DNA of 64,000 bases. Origin: an uncultured Pelagibacteraceae bacterium (GTDB taxonomy: Bacteria; Pseudomonadota; Alphaproteobacteria; Pelagibacterales; Pelagibacteraceae). The translations under genes and the position numbers were made by a program. The stretch covers positions 124,001 through 188,000 of the forward strand of contig CACGUZ010000002.1 in assembly GCA_902576375.1 (NCBI GenBank). The letters run 5' to 3'. The notes below the pieces were generated by a model. That model was not told the origin of the DNA and ran no database searches. It saw only the letters and a list, made by a program, of their open reading frames with translations. This document shows, piece after piece, positions 43,215-54,190 of the stretch (positions are counted from its first letter, which is position 1; each line of letters begins with the position of its first letter).

Positions 43215-44744
43215 CTAATACTTTAATTTAATATCTTGATAATTAAAAGCTTTGATAAAATATGACAGTGCTAAATAAAAAATTATTGTAAATAAAACAC
43301 ATAAGAATAAATAAGCAGACTTAAAGAAATAGGTATAACTCAATTGATTTTCAAATAACAAGATCAAGTATTGAAAAAAAATACCCATCATAATTGACGC
43401 AAAAATTATCTTAACAAATTGCTTAAAAAAAGTTTCGTCAAATTCAAACAAGTTATTATTTTTTAAATAAATAAATAACACCAAGGAGTTAAACCATGAG
43501 GATATCGTCGTTGCTATAGGAATAATTATAAAACCAATATCTTTAAAAAAGTAAACACTTATCAAAATATTTAGCAAAACAGAAACTAACGAAATATAAA
43601 ATGGAGTTTTAGTATCATGATTTGCAAAAAAAAATGTCGAAAAAACTTTTATTAATACAAATGCTGGAAGTCCTAAGCCAAAATAATAAAGAGCATTCGA
43701 GGAATTTAAAACTGAGTCTTCTGTAAAAGAACCATATCCAAACAAAGCTGAAATAATTTCTTCAGATCCTATAATTATTGCTACTGAGGCAGGTATACTT
43801 AAAAACATACTTAGCTCTAATGCTTTATTTTGAATTAATGATATTTTCTTCTTTTTTTTTTGGTGAACATGTTTTGATAGTTGAGGCAGAACAACAACAC
43901 CAATAGCTATACCGGCTATTGCTAAATTAATCTGGTATATTCTATCAGCATAGTAAAGGTATGATACAGCACTTGCCTGGAATGACGCTATAATTGTTCC
44001 AACCAAAATATTTATTTGAGTAACTCCTGAGGAAAAAATACTTGGTAATAATTTTTTAAAAAAAAATTTTACTTTATTGGTGATTTTTAATCTTAAATCA
44101 AAATCTAAGGCATAATATTTTTTTACAAATCTATATAAAAAAATTAATTGTAGTAATCCTGCGATAGATACCCCGTATGAAAGATAGTAAATTAATTCAT
44201 CACCTAAATATCTTCCAAAAAATAAAATAGTAATTAAGACTATATTTAAAATAATAGGCGCTGATGAAGCGGCAGCAAATTTATTATGTGAGTTTAAAAT
44301 TGCACCAAAAAAGGAAGATAGACTTACAAACATTAAAAAGGGGAAAGTAATTCTTGTTAAAGTAGTTGCTAATTCAAATTTTTTAGTATCTTCAATAAAG
44401 CCTGGTGCTATCAATCCCACAAAAATTGGCATAAAAATTTCAATTATGAGAACTAAAAAAAATAAAGCTAAGAATAATAAATTAAAAATATCATTAGCAA
44501 ATTTATTTGATCTAGATTTATTTTTAACTAATTCAGAGGTGTAGCTTGGTACAAAAGCTGAGTTAAAAGTTCCCTCAGCAAAAAGTCTTCTAAAAGTGTT
44601 GGGTATTCTAAATGCTACAAAAAAAGCATCAGCCAAAAAACTTGTTCCAAGAAAAATTGCTATCAAAACATCTCTCAAATATCCAAGTAATCTGCTGATA
44701 ATAGTAAAGAAACCAAAAGTCCCTGTTGACTTAACTAAATTCAT
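43215..44744 (-). CDS. murJ: Lipid II flippase MurJ
   Basis: A 509-residue MATE-like inner-membrane transporter with about 14 predicted helices that flips lipid II for peptidoglycan synthesis. 'FTIISRLLGYLRDVLIAIFLG' with the conserved Arg residues and 'FRIPNTFRRLFAEGTFNSAFVP' are the clearest MurJ signatures near the N-terminus. Its neighbour trpS follows at once. It is divergent from the malic enzyme gene with 50 bases between. Confidence 0.95.
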   Translation of the reverse strand: MNLVKSTGTFGFFTIISRLLGYLRDVLIAIFLGTSFLADAFFVAFRIPNTFRRLFAEGTFNSAFVPSYTSELVKNKSRSNKFANDIFNLLFLALFFLVLIIEIFMPIFVGLIAPGFIEDTKKFELATTLTRITFPFLMFVSLSSFFGAILNSHNKFAAASSAPIILNIVLITILFFGRYLGDELIYYLSYGVSIAGLLQLIFLYRFVKKYYALDFDLRLKITNKVKFFFKKLLPSIFSSGVTQINILVGTIIASFQASAVSYLYYADRIYQINLAIAGIAIGVVVLPQLSKHVHQKKKKKISLIQNKALELSMFLSIPASVAIIIGSEEIISALFGYGSFTEDSVLNSSNALYYFGLGLPAFVLIKVFSTFFFANHDTKTPFYISLVSVLLNILISVYFFKDIGFIIIPIATTISSWFNSLVLFIYLKNNNLFEFDETFFKQFVKIIFASIMMGIFFQYLILLFENQLSYTYFFKSAYLFLCVLFTIIFYLALSYFIKAFNYQDIKLKY

Positions 44745-44794
44745 AAATCATATTAGTCTTAAATTTACCTCATTTGTACACCTAATTAAGCTAA

Positions 44795-47080
44795 ATGAAA
44801 AAAACAAAAATTGATCATTATACAGATAAAGAAGCTTTAGATTATCATCGTAATAATAAACCAGGTAAGATCGAAATCTCATCCTCAAAGAATATGACTA
44901 CAAAAAGAGATCTCGCATTAGCTTATTCGCCAGGTGTGGCAGCACCAGTAAAAGCGATAAGTGAAAATCCAGAAACTGCATTTGACTATACAAGTAAGGG
45001 AAATCTTGTGGCAGTAATTAGTAACGGTTCTGCTATTTTAGGTATGGGTAACTTAGGAGCTTTAGCCTCAAAACCTGTTATGGAAGGAAAGGCAGTATTA
45101 TTTAAAAGGTTTGCTGATATTGACTCGATTGATCTTGAAATTGACTCACAAGATCACAATGAAATAATTAATAGTATTAAAAATTTTGCTCCAAGTTTTG
45201 GAGGAATTAATCTGGAGGATATTGCTGCTCCAGATTGTTTTATTATCGAGGAAAAACTTAAAGAAATTTTAGATATTCCTGTCTTTCATGATGATCAACA
45301 TGGTACAGCAATCATAACTACAGCTGCATTAATCAACGCAATGGATATTACCAAAAAAAAAATTGATGAAGTAAAAATTGTTGTCAACGGCGCAGGTGCA
45401 TCGGCAATGGCTTGTGCTAATTTATTTAAGAAAAGTGGTGTTCCACAAAAAAACATTACAATGGTTGACAGAACAGGAGTGATCTATAATGGAAGAGAAA
45501 ATTTAAACCAGTGGAAATCAGCTCATGCTATTGAGACTGAGCATCGAACTTTATTAGATGCGATCAGTAATGCTGACGTATTTTTAGGTTTATCAGCAAA
45601 AGGGGCTTTAACTAAAGATATGGTAAAAAAAATGGCTAAGAATCCCATCATATTTGCATGCGCAAATCCTGATCCAGAAATTAAACCTGAAGAAGTTGCT
45701 GAAGTAAGAAGTGATGCAATTATGGCCACTGGAAGATCAGATTATCCAAACCAGGTAAATAATCTAATTGGTTTTCCATATATATTTAGAGGCGCATTAG
45801 ATGTAAGATCTAAAACCATAAATGAGGAGATGAAAATAGCTGCCGCTCACGCAATTGCTAACCTAGCTAAAGAGGAAGTTCCTGATGAAGTTGTTGCTGC
45901 AATGGGAGGCGACAGACCACATTATGGTAAAGATTATATAATTCCCTCAACATTTGATCCAAGACTTATAAGTGTAATTCCTGCTGCAGTAGCTAAAGCA
46001 GCAATAGATTCTGGTGTTGCGAGAATAGATATAAAAGATTTTGATAATTACAAAGATCAGTTAAGACAAAGATTAGATCCAACAGTTACGATCATGCAGG
46101 GTATAAATAACTATATAAAGAAAAAACCAAAAAAAATAATTTTTGCAGATGGTGAGGATGAAAACATGCTTAAAGCAGCAATAGCATTTAAAAACTCTAA
46201 CTTAGGTATACCAATCTTAGTTGGAAAAGAGGATCTAATTAAAAATCAATTAAAGAAAATAGGTTACAGTGAAAATTTTGATATAGAAATTACCAATTCA
46301 AAAGATGCCAAAAAAAGAGAAAAGTATGTAAAATATCTTTTTGGCAAACTTCAAAGAAATAAAGGCATGCTGGAACGAGATTGTGATCGTTTAATCAGAA
46401 ATGATAGGGTTATTTGGGCTTCTTGTATGGTAGCATGTAAGGATGCTGATGCGATGGTCACTGGAAATACCAGAAGATATTCCTCATCACTAGAAAAAAT
46501 AACTCAGGTTGTAGATCCCAGAGCTGGAGAAATAATGTTTGGCTTAAATTTAATAGTGAATAGGGGAAAAACAATTTTCATATGCGATACCTCTGTCATT
46601 GAATATCCTGATGCAAATCAGTTAGCAGAAATGGCTAAATCAGCAGCTAGAGTAGTTAGATTATTTGGGTTTGATCCTAAAGTCGCTTTCTTATCTCATT
46701 CCACTTTTGGGGAACCAGCTACTGATAGAACTAAAAGATTAAGCGATGCAGTTGAAATTCTAAAAAAAGATAAAGTTGATTTTAAATTTGATGGAGAAAT
46801 GCAGCCAGATGTTGCTTTAGAGGAATTATATAAAGAGCTTTATCCTTTTTCAGAGATTGTAGGAAATTCTAATGTATTGATAATGCCTAGCCAGCACAGT
46901 GCAGCTATTTCATATAAAATGATAAAATCAATGAGTAGAGCAAAAGTTATTGGACCATTATTAATTGGGTTGGGTCTTCCAATAGAGATAGCTCCTCTAA
47001 GAACTTCGACTTCAGAAATTATTAATCTAGCATCGATTGCAGCGTATTCCTCTGATGTAATTGATTATAAGAAAGATTAA
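44795..47080 (+). CDS. maeB: NADP-dependent malic enzyme with C-terminal phosphotransacetylase-like domain
   Basis: A 761-residue fusion. The malic enzyme half (about 1-425) contains '[14 protein letters not shown]', '[27 protein letters not shown]', the metal site '[10 protein letters not shown]' and the nucleotide fold '[15 protein letters not shown]'. The second half (about 430-761) resembles phosphate acetyltransferase, but this domain is regulatory in MaeB proteins of this type. It converts malate to pyruvate, CO2 and NADPH. It is divergent from murJ; its stop overlaps the convergent BON gene by four bases. Confidence 0.95.
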   Translation: MKKTKIDHYTDKEALDYHRNNKPGKIEISSSKNMTTKRDLALAYSPGVAAPVKAISENPETAFDYTSKGNLVAVISNGSAILGMGNLGALASKPVMEGKAVLFKRFADIDSIDLEIDSQDHNEIINSIKNFAPSFGGINLEDIAAPDCFIIEEKLKEILDIPVFHDDQHGTAIITTAALINAMDITKKKIDEVKIVVNGAGASAMACANLFKKSGVPQKNITMVDRTGVIYNGRENLNQWKSAHAIETEHRTLLDAISNADVFLGLSAKGALTKDMVKKMAKNPIIFACANPDPEIKPEEVAEVRSDAIMATGRSDYPNQVNNLIGFPYIFRGALDVRSKTINEEMKIAAAHAIANLAKEEVPDEVVAAMGGDRPHYGKDYIIPSTFDPRLISVIPAAVAKAAIDSGVARIDIKDFDNYKDQLRQRLDPTVTIMQGINNYIKKKPKKIIFADGEDENMLKAAIAFKNSNLGIPILVGKEDLIKNQLKKIGYSENFDIEITNSKDAKKREKYVKYLFGKLQRNKGMLERDCDRLIRNDRVIWASCMVACKDADAMVTGNTRRYSSSLEKITQVVDPRAGEIMFGLNLIVNRGKTIFICDTSVIEYPDANQLAEMAKSAARVVRLFGFDPKVAFLSHSTFGEPATDRTKRLSDAVEILKKDKVDFKFDGEMQPDVALEELYKELYPFSEIVGNSNVLIMPSQHSAAISYKMIKSMSRAKVIGPLLIGLGLPIEIAPLRTSTSEIINLASIAAYSSDVIDYKKD

Positions 47081-47670
47081 TTTTTTTGAATTCTTAAATC
47101 ATCGACAATTAAAATGCTAGCTATCACATCCTCAACATCTAATATTTCTTTAGCCTCTTTAACTACTAATTCTTTTTCATCAGGTGTTAAAGCTATACCG
47201 TAAACATAAACTTTCTTTTTGTAAGTATCTATCTGGTAGTTGGTTGCTTTTATTTCTTTATTCAAAATTAAAGCTGTCCTTAATTGTGAAGTGATTAAAA
47301 TATCTTTCGCAGATTGTGTGAAGTTAAATTTCTCTTTAATTTTAACATCATTTCTTACAGATCTGGCGCCCTCAGTTTCCCAAGCCATTTTAGTAATTTG
47401 AAGTTTTTCTTCTGGGTTATCGACTTTACCAGTTAAAAAGATTCTTCCATCTAATACCTTTGATTTAATTGATAAAAAATATTTTTTATCCATCAACACT
47501 AATCTTGCTGATAAATTTTTCTGCATTATCGAGTCATCAATCTGAGTTCCTAAAGATCTAGGATCTAAAGCAACTGATACTCCTGTTCCAAAAATTCCTT
47601 TTGAGGAAACACCAACACATCCTGTTAAAAACAAAGTAATTAATAATAATATTAAAATTCTAAACTTCAT
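47077..47670 (-). CDS. BON-domain outer-membrane lipoprotein (OsmY/DolP-like)
   Basis: A 197-residue lipoprotein. A signal peptide with lipobox 'LFLTGC' (Cys18) is followed by two BON domains, starting near 'DSIMQKNLSARLVLMDKKYF' and 'DILITSQLRTALILNKEI'; each has the 'V.l.G.v' strand ('GRIFLTGKVDNPEE', 'KKVYVYGIALTPDE'). Such proteins maintain outer-membrane integrity. It overlaps rsmI by 11 bases upstream. In many proteobacteria yraN lies between rsmI and the BON gene; here it is missing. Confidence 0.88.
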   Translation of the reverse strand: MKFRILILLLITLFLTGCVGVSSKGIFGTGVSVALDPRSLGTQIDDSIMQKNLSARLVLMDKKYFLSIKSKVLDGRIFLTGKVDNPEEKLQITKMAWETEGARSVRNDVKIKEKFNFTQSAKDILITSQLRTALILNKEIKATNYQIDTYKKKVYVYGIALTPDEKELVVKEAKEILDVEDVIASILIVDDLRIQKN

Positions 47671-48523
47671 TCTTTATTTTAAGACAAAAATTATAAATTT
47701 TTTTTTTTGGTATCGCATTATTTTGGGAAATTAAATTCACAATTTCTTTAATACTTAATTTTTTAATCATTTTCCTTATGTTATTCTTATCTGATTCACT
47801 TAATAAAAGAGAACTTTTTTTTGTTCTTTTTTTTTCAGATATTACAATAGTTAATTCACCTTTTAAATTTTCATTATGAGTTTTTAAATCAACAACTTTA
47901 TATCTTAAATATTCCTCATAAATTTTTGTCATTTCTCTACAAATTAAAATTTCTCTATCAGAAAAACTTTCCTTAAGAAATGAAATGGTTTTGTTCATTT
48001 TTTTTGCTGAAATGAAAAAAACAATACTAGAATCTAACTGGGAAAGTAATTTTAAATCATTTTTTATATCCTTCAATTTTGATGGAAAAAAACCATAAAA
48101 AAAATATTTTTCAGAAAAGCCACTAATTGATACAGCAGTACTAACTGCGGAGGGTCCTGGTAATGGAAAAATATTTATTTTTTCTTTAACACACTCTCTA
48201 ACTAAGATGGCTCCAGGATCTGATATTCCAGGAGTGCCAGCATCTGAAACAAGAGATATAATCTTATCATTTCTTAAATGATTTATGACTAAAGATAAAT
48301 TTTTCTTCTCATTAAATTTGTGATTAGATAATAATTTTGATTTAACCTCAAATTTTTCCATCAATTTTCTAGAAATTCGGGTATCCTCACATAAAATTAA
48401 ATCCGACTTTTTTAAAATTTCTATTGCACGGTAAGTAATATCTCCTAAATTTCCTATCGGAGTGGGTATTATATATAGCCCTTTTTTAATTTCTTTATTT
48501 TGAAATTTAGTGTTTACAGTCAT
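47660..48523 (-). CDS. rsmI: 16S rRNA 2'-O-ribose C1402 methyltransferase RsmI
   Basis: A 287-residue SAM-dependent methyltransferase of the tetrapyrrole methylase fold. 'LYIIPTPIGNLGDITYRAIEIL' and 'LILCEDTRISRKLM' at the N-terminus and 'LVSDAGTPGISDPGAILVREC' are family-specific. It modifies the decoding centre of the small subunit. It is divergent from an LpoA-like gene (34-base gap), a frequent gene pair in proteobacteria. Confidence 0.95.
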   Translation of the reverse strand: MTVNTKFQNKEIKKGLYIIPTPIGNLGDITYRAIEILKKSDLILCEDTRISRKLMEKFEVKSKLLSNHKFNEKKNLSLVINHLRNDKIISLVSDAGTPGISDPGAILVRECVKEKINIFPLPGPSAVSTAVSISGFSEKYFFYGFFPSKLKDIKNDLKLLSQLDSSIVFFISAKKMNKTISFLKESFSDREILICREMTKIYEEYLRYKVVDLKTHNENLKGELTIVISEKKRTKKSSLLLSESDKNNIRKMIKKLSIKEIVNLISQNNAIPKKKIYNFCLKIKNEV

Positions 48524-48557
48524 AATTATACAATACTAAAATTATATAAATCATTAA

Positions 48558-49712
48558 ATGAATAAATTTTTTAAAATTCTTTTTTCTATATTTTTTGTTT
48601 TATTATTTGAAACATCATTTTCCTATTCTGAAGAAACAAAAATTAAAATAGGGGTACTAGCTCCACTATCTGGAGAAGACGCATCTTTAGGAAAACAAAT
48701 ACTTGATTCCATTAGAATGGCCTTAATTGACATAAAAAATAATAATATAGAAATATATCCTAAAGACACCAGGTCAGATCCTGATGTGACCTTGCGTTCA
48801 GCTCTTGAATTTGAAAAAATGGGAATATCATTGGTTATCGGTCCTGTTTTTCACAAAAATTTATTATTTTTAGATAAGGTAAAAAGTATTACTTTTTTGT
48901 CTTTAACAAACAAAACTTTGGATCTTCATAAAAATATCATTAGCAGTGGCATTAACTCCTCTTCACAATTTAATACAATTAAAAAATTTTTGGAAACGAG
49001 CGAGATAAAAAAAACAATTTTTTTAATACCAAATTTAAATTATGACTTAGAGATTAAAAAAGGAATTAAAGAGTCAAAGATAAAATTTTTTAAACAATAC
49101 AACTATGATATTGACCCTACTAAATTAACTAAACAAATAGAAAAAATCACAAATTACGGAATAAGAAAACAAAATCTATTAGATGAAATATCACGAGTTG
49201 AAAATTCTGATGATCCAAATAAGGAAAAAATTATAGAAAATCTTGAAAAAAAATACACTCTTGGAAATGTAAAATTTGATTCTGTTATTATTACAGATTT
49301 TGATGAAAGTTTAAAAAGTGTTATTACTTCATTACTTTATACTGATGTATCACCAAAAGATAAATATATAATTACTCTAAACCAATGGTTTGATGAAAGT
49401 TTGTTAAAAGAACAAAATTTACAACCAATTTATTATCCTTCAATAAACAAACAAAATTTAGATGAGTTTACTAATAAATTTTTTAAAAGATTTAATTATA
49501 AACCAAATTATCTATCATTACTGAGTTATGATCTAGTTGGATTAATATATTATCTATCACTTAAAAATGAAACTTTAGAAATAAATAAATCCTTTAAAAC
49601 TCAAAATACATTTAAAGGAAAAATAGGAGTTTTTGAAATTAAAGATAATAAGATAAATCACCAGTTAAATTTTTATGAAATTTATAACGGTAAACTTAAA
49701 GAAATTTTTTAA
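48558..49712 (+). CDS. LpoA-like penicillin-binding-protein activator / periplasmic ligand-binding fold protein
   Basis: A 384-residue secreted protein. A signal peptide (about 1-25, 'FKILFSIFFVLLFETSFSYS') precedes a type I periplasmic binding fold: 'KIGVLAPLSGEDASLGKQILDSI', 'PKDTRSDPDVTLRSALEFEKMG'. The closest family is PBP activator LpoA/LppC, which sits next to rsmI in many genomes; the alternative is a branched-chain amino-acid ABC binding protein, but no permease genes are nearby. I see no lipobox Cys, unlike enterobacterial LpoA. It overlaps the end of rdgB (convergent) by 17 bases. Confidence 0.78.
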   Translation: MNKFFKILFSIFFVLLFETSFSYSEETKIKIGVLAPLSGEDASLGKQILDSIRMALIDIKNNNIEIYPKDTRSDPDVTLRSALEFEKMGISLVIGPVFHKNLLFLDKVKSITFLSLTNKTLDLHKNIISSGINSSSQFNTIKKFLETSEIKKTIFLIPNLNYDLEIKKGIKESKIKFFKQYNYDIDPTKLTKQIEKITNYGIRKQNLLDEISRVENSDDPNKEKIIENLEKKYTLGNVKFDSVIITDFDESLKSVITSLLYTDVSPKDKYIITLNQWFDESLLKEQNLQPIYYPSINKQNLDEFTNKFFKRFNYKPNYLSLLSYDLVGLIYYLSLKNETLEINKSFKTQNTFKGKIGVFEIKDNKINHQLNFYEIYNGKLKEIF

Positions 49713-50298
49713 TTTTTTTAAACGCAATTGATCTATGGTCGATTTTACATTTACTAGAAAACTTCATTTCACCAAAAGTTTGTCTCTTTTTTTTTGGAAT
49801 AAAAATTGGATCATATCCAAAACCATTTTTTCCCCTAATTTTGTTTGAAATAGACCCTTCAATTTTTCCTATAACACTTGCGATTATTTTATCTAAATAA
49901 CAAATTGACAGCGCACATACGAATCTTGCTTTAATCTTTTTAGCTCTCCAGTTCTTATCTTTTTTATCTAACTCTTTATATACTTTTTTAATTGCTTTAT
50001 TAAAATCACCCTTGGATCCTGCCCATCTGGCTGAAAAGATTCCAGGCTTTTTATCCAAACAATCTATTTCAAGGCCAGAGTCATCAGCAATACAAACTAA
50101 ATTAGATTTTTTTGAAAAGTACTTAGATTTGATTATTGAATTTTCCTTAAATGTAAGTCCATTTTCTGTTGGGCTTTTAAGATTAAAATCTGATGTAGAG
50201 AAAATCTTAATTGATTTTGGCAATAAACCCTTAATTTCTCTAAGTTTTCCCTTGTTGTTTGTGCCGATTAATATTTTTGATATTTTTTTTTTTAACAT
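49696..50298 (-). CDS. rdgB: XTP/dITP diphosphatase RdgB (Ham1)
   Basis: A 200-residue pyrophosphatase that removes dITP, dXTP and ITP from nucleotide pools. The N-terminal 'IGTNNKGKLREIKGLLP' phosphate-binding stretch, 'CIADDSGLEIDCLDKKPGIFSARW' and 'GKNGFGYDPIFIPK' are the three conserved blocks. Length is typical. It is divergent from grpE with a 36-base gap. In alphaproteobacteria it commonly sits near the grpE/hrcA region. Together with dut it forms nucleotide-pool sanitation in this window. Confidence 0.94.
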   Translation of the reverse strand: MLKKKISKILIGTNNKGKLREIKGLLPKSIKIFSTSDFNLKSPTENGLTFKENSIIKSKYFSKKSNLVCIADDSGLEIDCLDKKPGIFSARWAGSKGDFNKAIKKVYKELDKKDKNWRAKKIKARFVCALSICYLDKIIASVIGKIEGSISNKIRGKNGFGYDPIFIPKKKRQTFGEMKFSSKCKIDHRSIAFKKIKKFL

Positions 50299-50334
50299 CT
50301 AGAAATTCTTAAATTTCTTACCATATAAGCTCTT

Positions 50335-50973
50335 ATGGAAAAAGAGCAAAAAGAAAATATCAAAAACGAAAATTTAGCTAAGGAAGAAAATAATCAATCC
50401 ACTAAGCCTCAGGATCAAACAGACGATCATAATAAAAAAGAGAAAGAAGAAAAAAAAGGATTAACACCAGAAGAAAAGATTTTAGAACTTGAGGATAAAC
50501 TAGCAAGAGCATTTGCTGAAATGGAAAATCAACGAAGAAGGTTTGAGAAGGAGAAGGAAGATGCTTTTGAATACGGTGGTTTTTCATTTGCTAAGGAAGC
50601 GCTTAGCCTTATAGATAATTTTGAAAGATCAAAAAGTATTTTAGAGAGTGATGAAAAATTGAAGGACTCTGAAGCACTTAAAAAAACTTTAGAACATTTT
50701 GATATAATTCATAAAGATTTAATATCCATATTTAACAAAAATGATATTAAACAGATTGATAGTTTAAATAAAAAATTAGATCCAAACTTTCATCAAGCAA
50801 TGATGGAAATTGAGGATGATACAAAAGAGCCAGGAACTATAATTCAAGAAATTCAAAAAGGCTTCACTATTAAAGACCGATTACTAAGGCCCTCATTAGT
50901 TGGCGTAGCTAAAAAAACTCAAGAAAAAGCAGCCAAAACAGAGGAAACTAAAGAAAATTCGGAGGCTAAATAG
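50335..50973 (+). CDS. grpE: Nucleotide exchange factor GrpE
   Basis: A 212-residue co-chaperone that releases ADP from DnaK. A charged, disordered N-terminus is followed by a long coiled coil ('EKILELEDKLARAFAEMENQRRRFEKEKED') and the beta domain with 'LDPNFHQAMMEIEDD' and 'GFTIKDRLLRPSLVGVAKK'. It is directly upstream of dnaK and dnaJ, so the full chaperone triad is together. An RpoH-type promoter lies between grpE and dnaK. Confidence 0.95.
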   Translation: MEKEQKENIKNENLAKEENNQSTKPQDQTDDHNKKEKEEKKGLTPEEKILELEDKLARAFAEMENQRRRFEKEKEDAFEYGGFSFAKEALSLIDNFERSKSILESDEKLKDSEALKKTLEHFDIIHKDLISIFNKNDIKQIDSLNKKLDPNFHQAMMEIEDDTKEPGTIIQEIQKGFTIKDRLLRPSLVGVAKKTQEKAAKTEETKENSEAK

Positions 50974-50985
50974 TGATTGGAACAG

Positions 50986-51015
50986 CTTGTAGAATTAAAA
51001 ATAACACTTATATGA
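50986..51015 (+). promoter_or_regulatory. RpoH (sigma-32) type promoter for dnaKJ
   Basis: CTTG at 50986-50989 is followed after exactly 17 bases by CTTATATGA at 51007-51015. This matches the alphaproteobacterial RpoH pattern CTTG-N17/18-CYTATNT. Start would be near 51021. Its position between grpE and dnaK fits a heat-shock boost of dnaKJ. A GAGGAG site at 51017-51022 precedes the dnaK ATG by 11 bases. No CIRCE element is present. Confidence 0.6.
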
Positions 51016-51033
51016 CGAGGAGAATTAAAGTTT

Positions 51034-52959
51034 ATGAGTAAAATTATTGGAATAGATTTAGGAACAACCAACTCTTGTGTGGCTATAATGGAAGGAAGCC
51101 AGGCAAAAGTTTTAGAAAATGCAGAAGGCGCTAGAACAACACCATCTGTTGTTGCCTTTACTGATGAAAAAGAAAAATTAATAGGACAGCCAGCTAAAAG
51201 ACAAGCTGTAACCAATCCTGAAAATACAATTTTTGCAGTTAAAAGACTAATTGGAAGAAATTTTGATGACCCGACTGTTAAAAAAGATATAGAAGCGGCT
51301 CCATTTAAGATTGTTAATTCAGAAAAAGGAGATGCGTGGATAGAGTCTAAAGGTGAAAAATACTCTCCTTCTCAAATTTCAGCTTTTATTTTACAAAAAA
51401 TGAAAGAAACAGCAGAAAAATATTTAGGCCAAGCTGTTACAAAAGCTGTAATTACTGTTCCTGCATACTTTAATGATGCTCAAAGACAGGCAACAAAAGA
51501 TGCTGGAAAAATTGCAGGTTTAGAAGTTTTAAGAATTATAAATGAACCTACTGCTGCATCATTAGCTTATGGTTTAGATAAAAAACAAAATAAGAAAATT
51601 GCAGTTTATGACTTAGGTGGCGGAACATTTGATGTTTCAATACTTGAACTTGGTGACGGAGTTTTTGAAGTTAAATCAACTAACGGAGATACATTTTTAG
51701 GTGGTGAAGATTTTGATAATTCTGTCGTTGAATATTTAATTTCGGAATTTAAAAAAGATAATGGGATAGATTTAAAATCAGATAAACTTGCTCTTCAGAG
51801 GTTAAAAGAAGCAGCAGAAAAAGCTAAGATTGAATTATCTTCAGCTGAACAAACTGATATTAATTTACCGTTTATCACCGCTGACAAGACTGGTCCAAAA
51901 CATATTAATCTAAAACTTACAAGAGCAAAACTTGAGGCGCTAGTTGAGGATCTTATAGCCAAAACAATGCCACCTTGTAAAACTGCATTAAAAGATGCTG
52001 GTATTACAGCTAATGAAATTGATGAAGTTGTTATGGTTGGTGGTATGACTAGAATGCCTAAAGTAATCGAAGAAGTTAAAAATTTCTTTGGCAAAGAACC
52101 TAATAAAAGTGTTAACCCTGACGAAGTTGTGGCTATGGGTGCTGCTATTCAAGCAGGTGTTCTTCAAGGTGATGTTAAGGATGTATTGTTATTAGATGTA
52201 ACGCCTCTTTCTTTGGGTATTGAGACTTTAGGTGGAGTTTCTACAAAATTAATTGAAAAAAATACAACAATACCTACTAAAAAAAGCCAAGTATTCTCAA
52301 CTGCTGAAGATAATCAACCAGCTGTTTCTATTAGAGTGTTACAGGGTGAAAGAGAGATGGCAGCTGATAATAAAATTTTAGGAAATTTCGAACTTGTTGG
52401 AATTGCACCTGCGCCTAGAGGTGTTCCTCAAATTGAAGTTACATTTGATATTGATGCTAATGGAATTGTTAATGTTTCAGCGAAGGACAAGGGCACTGGA
52501 AAAGAACAAAAAATTCAAATTCAAGCTTCAGGTGGATTGAGTGATGAAGAAATTGAAAAAATGGTAAAAGATGCTGAAGCTAATAAAGAAGCTGATAAAA
52601 AGAAAAGAGAGTCTGTAGACGTAAGAAATCAAGCAGATACCTTAATTCATTCTACAGATAAAAATCTTAAAGAGCACGGTTCTAAAGTGTCTGAAGCTGA
52701 CAAAAAAGCTATTGAAGATGCTTCAAGTCAATTAAAAGAGGCTCTTAAAGGTGAAAACACAGATGATATAAAGAAAAAAACTGAGGCACTAGTTCAAGCT
52801 TCAATGAAACTTGGAGAAGCAATATATAAATCACAACAAAACACAAAACCAGATTCTAATAAAGATGATGGTAAAGATGATAAAGGAAAAAAAGAGGATA
52901 ATGTTGTTGATGCTGATTTTGAGGAAGTTAAAGACGAGAATAAAGAAAAGAGCGCTTAA
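51034..52959 (+). CDS. dnaK: Molecular chaperone DnaK (Hsp70)
   Basis: A 641-residue Hsp70. N-terminal ATPase starts '[18 protein letters not shown]', then '[20 protein letters not shown]', '[16 protein letters not shown]', and '[13 protein letters not shown]'. The substrate domain has '[18 protein letters not shown]', followed by the helical lid and a charged tail ending '[16 protein letters not shown]'. It refolds and protects proteins with DnaJ and GrpE. Full length with no anomalies. It is expressed with dnaJ, 27 bases downstream. Confidence 0.98.
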   Translation: MSKIIGIDLGTTNSCVAIMEGSQAKVLENAEGARTTPSVVAFTDEKEKLIGQPAKRQAVTNPENTIFAVKRLIGRNFDDPTVKKDIEAAPFKIVNSEKGDAWIESKGEKYSPSQISAFILQKMKETAEKYLGQAVTKAVITVPAYFNDAQRQATKDAGKIAGLEVLRIINEPTAASLAYGLDKKQNKKIAVYDLGGGTFDVSILELGDGVFEVKSTNGDTFLGGEDFDNSVVEYLISEFKKDNGIDLKSDKLALQRLKEAAEKAKIELSSAEQTDINLPFITADKTGPKHINLKLTRAKLEALVEDLIAKTMPPCKTALKDAGITANEIDEVVMVGGMTRMPKVIEEVKNFFGKEPNKSVNPDEVVAMGAAIQAGVLQGDVKDVLLLDVTPLSLGIETLGGVSTKLIEKNTTIPTKKSQVFSTAEDNQPAVSIRVLQGEREMAADNKILGNFELVGIAPAPRGVPQIEVTFDIDANGIVNVSAKDKGTGKEQKIQIQASGGLSDEEIEKMVKDAEANKEADKKKRESVDVRNQADTLIHSTDKNLKEHGSKVSEADKKAIEDASSQLKEALKGENTDDIKKKTEALVQASMKLGEAIYKSQQNTKPDSNKDDGKDDKGKKEDNVVDADFEEVKDENKEKSA

Positions 52960-52986
52960 CATACATTTATCTGTCCGGGGTATTAA

Positions 52987-54123
52987 ATGGCAAAAAGAGA
53001 TTATTATGACGTCCTCGGCGTAAATAAAAGCGCATCCCCTGAAGAATTAAAATCTGCATATAGAAAGTTAGCTGTAAAATATCATCCAGATAAAAATCCA
53101 GGTGATAAGGGAGCTGAAGAAAAGTTTAAAGAAGCAAGTGAAGCTTACGGCATTCTTTCTGATAAATCTAAAAAAGAAAATTATGATAATTTTGGTCATG
53201 CTGCGTTTGAAAATGGAGGTGGCGGACAAGGTGGATTTGGAGGTTTTGGGGGTTTTAGTGGTGCAGATTTTTCAGACATATTTGAGGATTTTTTTGGTGA
53301 TTTTGGCGGTGGAAGAAGAAGCTCTAGAGGAAGAAATTCAAATAATAGAGGCTCAGATCTAAGATATGATTTATCGATTACATTAGAAGAGGCTTACGCG
53401 GGAAAGAAACAAAATATACAATTTTCAACATCAGAAAAATGCAACACATGTAAGGGAAATGGATCTAAGCCTGGGTCTAGCCCTGACAGATGTACTTACT
53501 GTGGAGGAAACGGTAGAGTTAGATCTAATCAAGGTTTTTTTACAGTTCAACAAACATGTCCTCAATGTGCTGGAAGTGGAGAAGAAATAATCAATCCTTG
53601 TTCAGACTGTAGTGGACAAGGAAACACTCAAACTTCAAAAAAAGTATCTGTCACAATACCAAAGGGAGTTGATGACGGGACAAGAATTAGACTTGCTGGC
53701 AAAGGTGAAGCGGGGACAAGGGGTGGTGCTAGTGGTGATTTATATTTATTTATAAATGTAAAATCTCATGAGTTATTCAAAAGATCTGATGTAAACTTAT
53801 TTTTTGAGTTTCCAATTTCCATAGCAGATGCAGCGCTTGGTACAACAATAGAGATACCAACAATTGATGGTAAAAAAGCAAAAATAAAGATCCCTGATGG
53901 GACTCAAGATGGTAAACAATTTAGGCTAAAAGGCAAAGGCATGCCTTTTATGCGTAGAGGAGATTTCGGAGACTTGTATGTGCAAATAAAAACAGAAGTT
54001 CCAGTGTACCTAAATAAAGAGCAAAGAAGTCTTTTAGAAAAATTTAGAGAAATAGAAAATGAAAAATCTAATCCAAGTATAAAAAAGTTTTTCCAAAAAG
54101 CTAAAGATTTTTGGAAAAGTTAA
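52987..54123 (+). CDS. dnaJ: Chaperone DnaJ (Hsp40)
   Basis: A 378-residue type I J-protein. The J domain (1-70) has the HPD triad ('[10 protein letters not shown]'). A Gly/Phe-rich linker follows ('[11 protein letters not shown]'), then the zinc finger with four CxxCxGxG repeats ('CNTCKGNG', 'CTYCGGNG', 'CPQCAGSG', 'CSDCSGQG') and C-terminal beta domains ('[15 protein letters not shown]'). It delivers substrates to DnaK and stimulates its ATPase. In many alphaproteobacteria dapB comes next; here a sulfotransferase intervenes. Confidence 0.98.
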   Translation: MAKRDYYDVLGVNKSASPEELKSAYRKLAVKYHPDKNPGDKGAEEKFKEASEAYGILSDKSKKENYDNFGHAAFENGGGGQGGFGGFGGFSGADFSDIFEDFFGDFGGGRRSSRGRNSNNRGSDLRYDLSITLEEAYAGKKQNIQFSTSEKCNTCKGNGSKPGSSPDRCTYCGGNGRVRSNQGFFTVQQTCPQCAGSGEEIINPCSDCSGQGNTQTSKKVSVTIPKGVDDGTRIRLAGKGEAGTRGGASGDLYLFINVKSHELFKRSDVNLFFEFPISIADAALGTTIEIPTIDGKKAKIKIPDGTQDGKQFRLKGKGMPFMRRGDFGDLYVQIKTEVPVYLNKEQRSLLEKFREIENEKSNPSIKKFFQKAKDFWKS

Positions 54124-54190
54124 GATAAAGCCTTTCTAATCAAAAAAAAATTTAAGTTGAAATAATTAGCACCTAGTTTAATAGATAATT

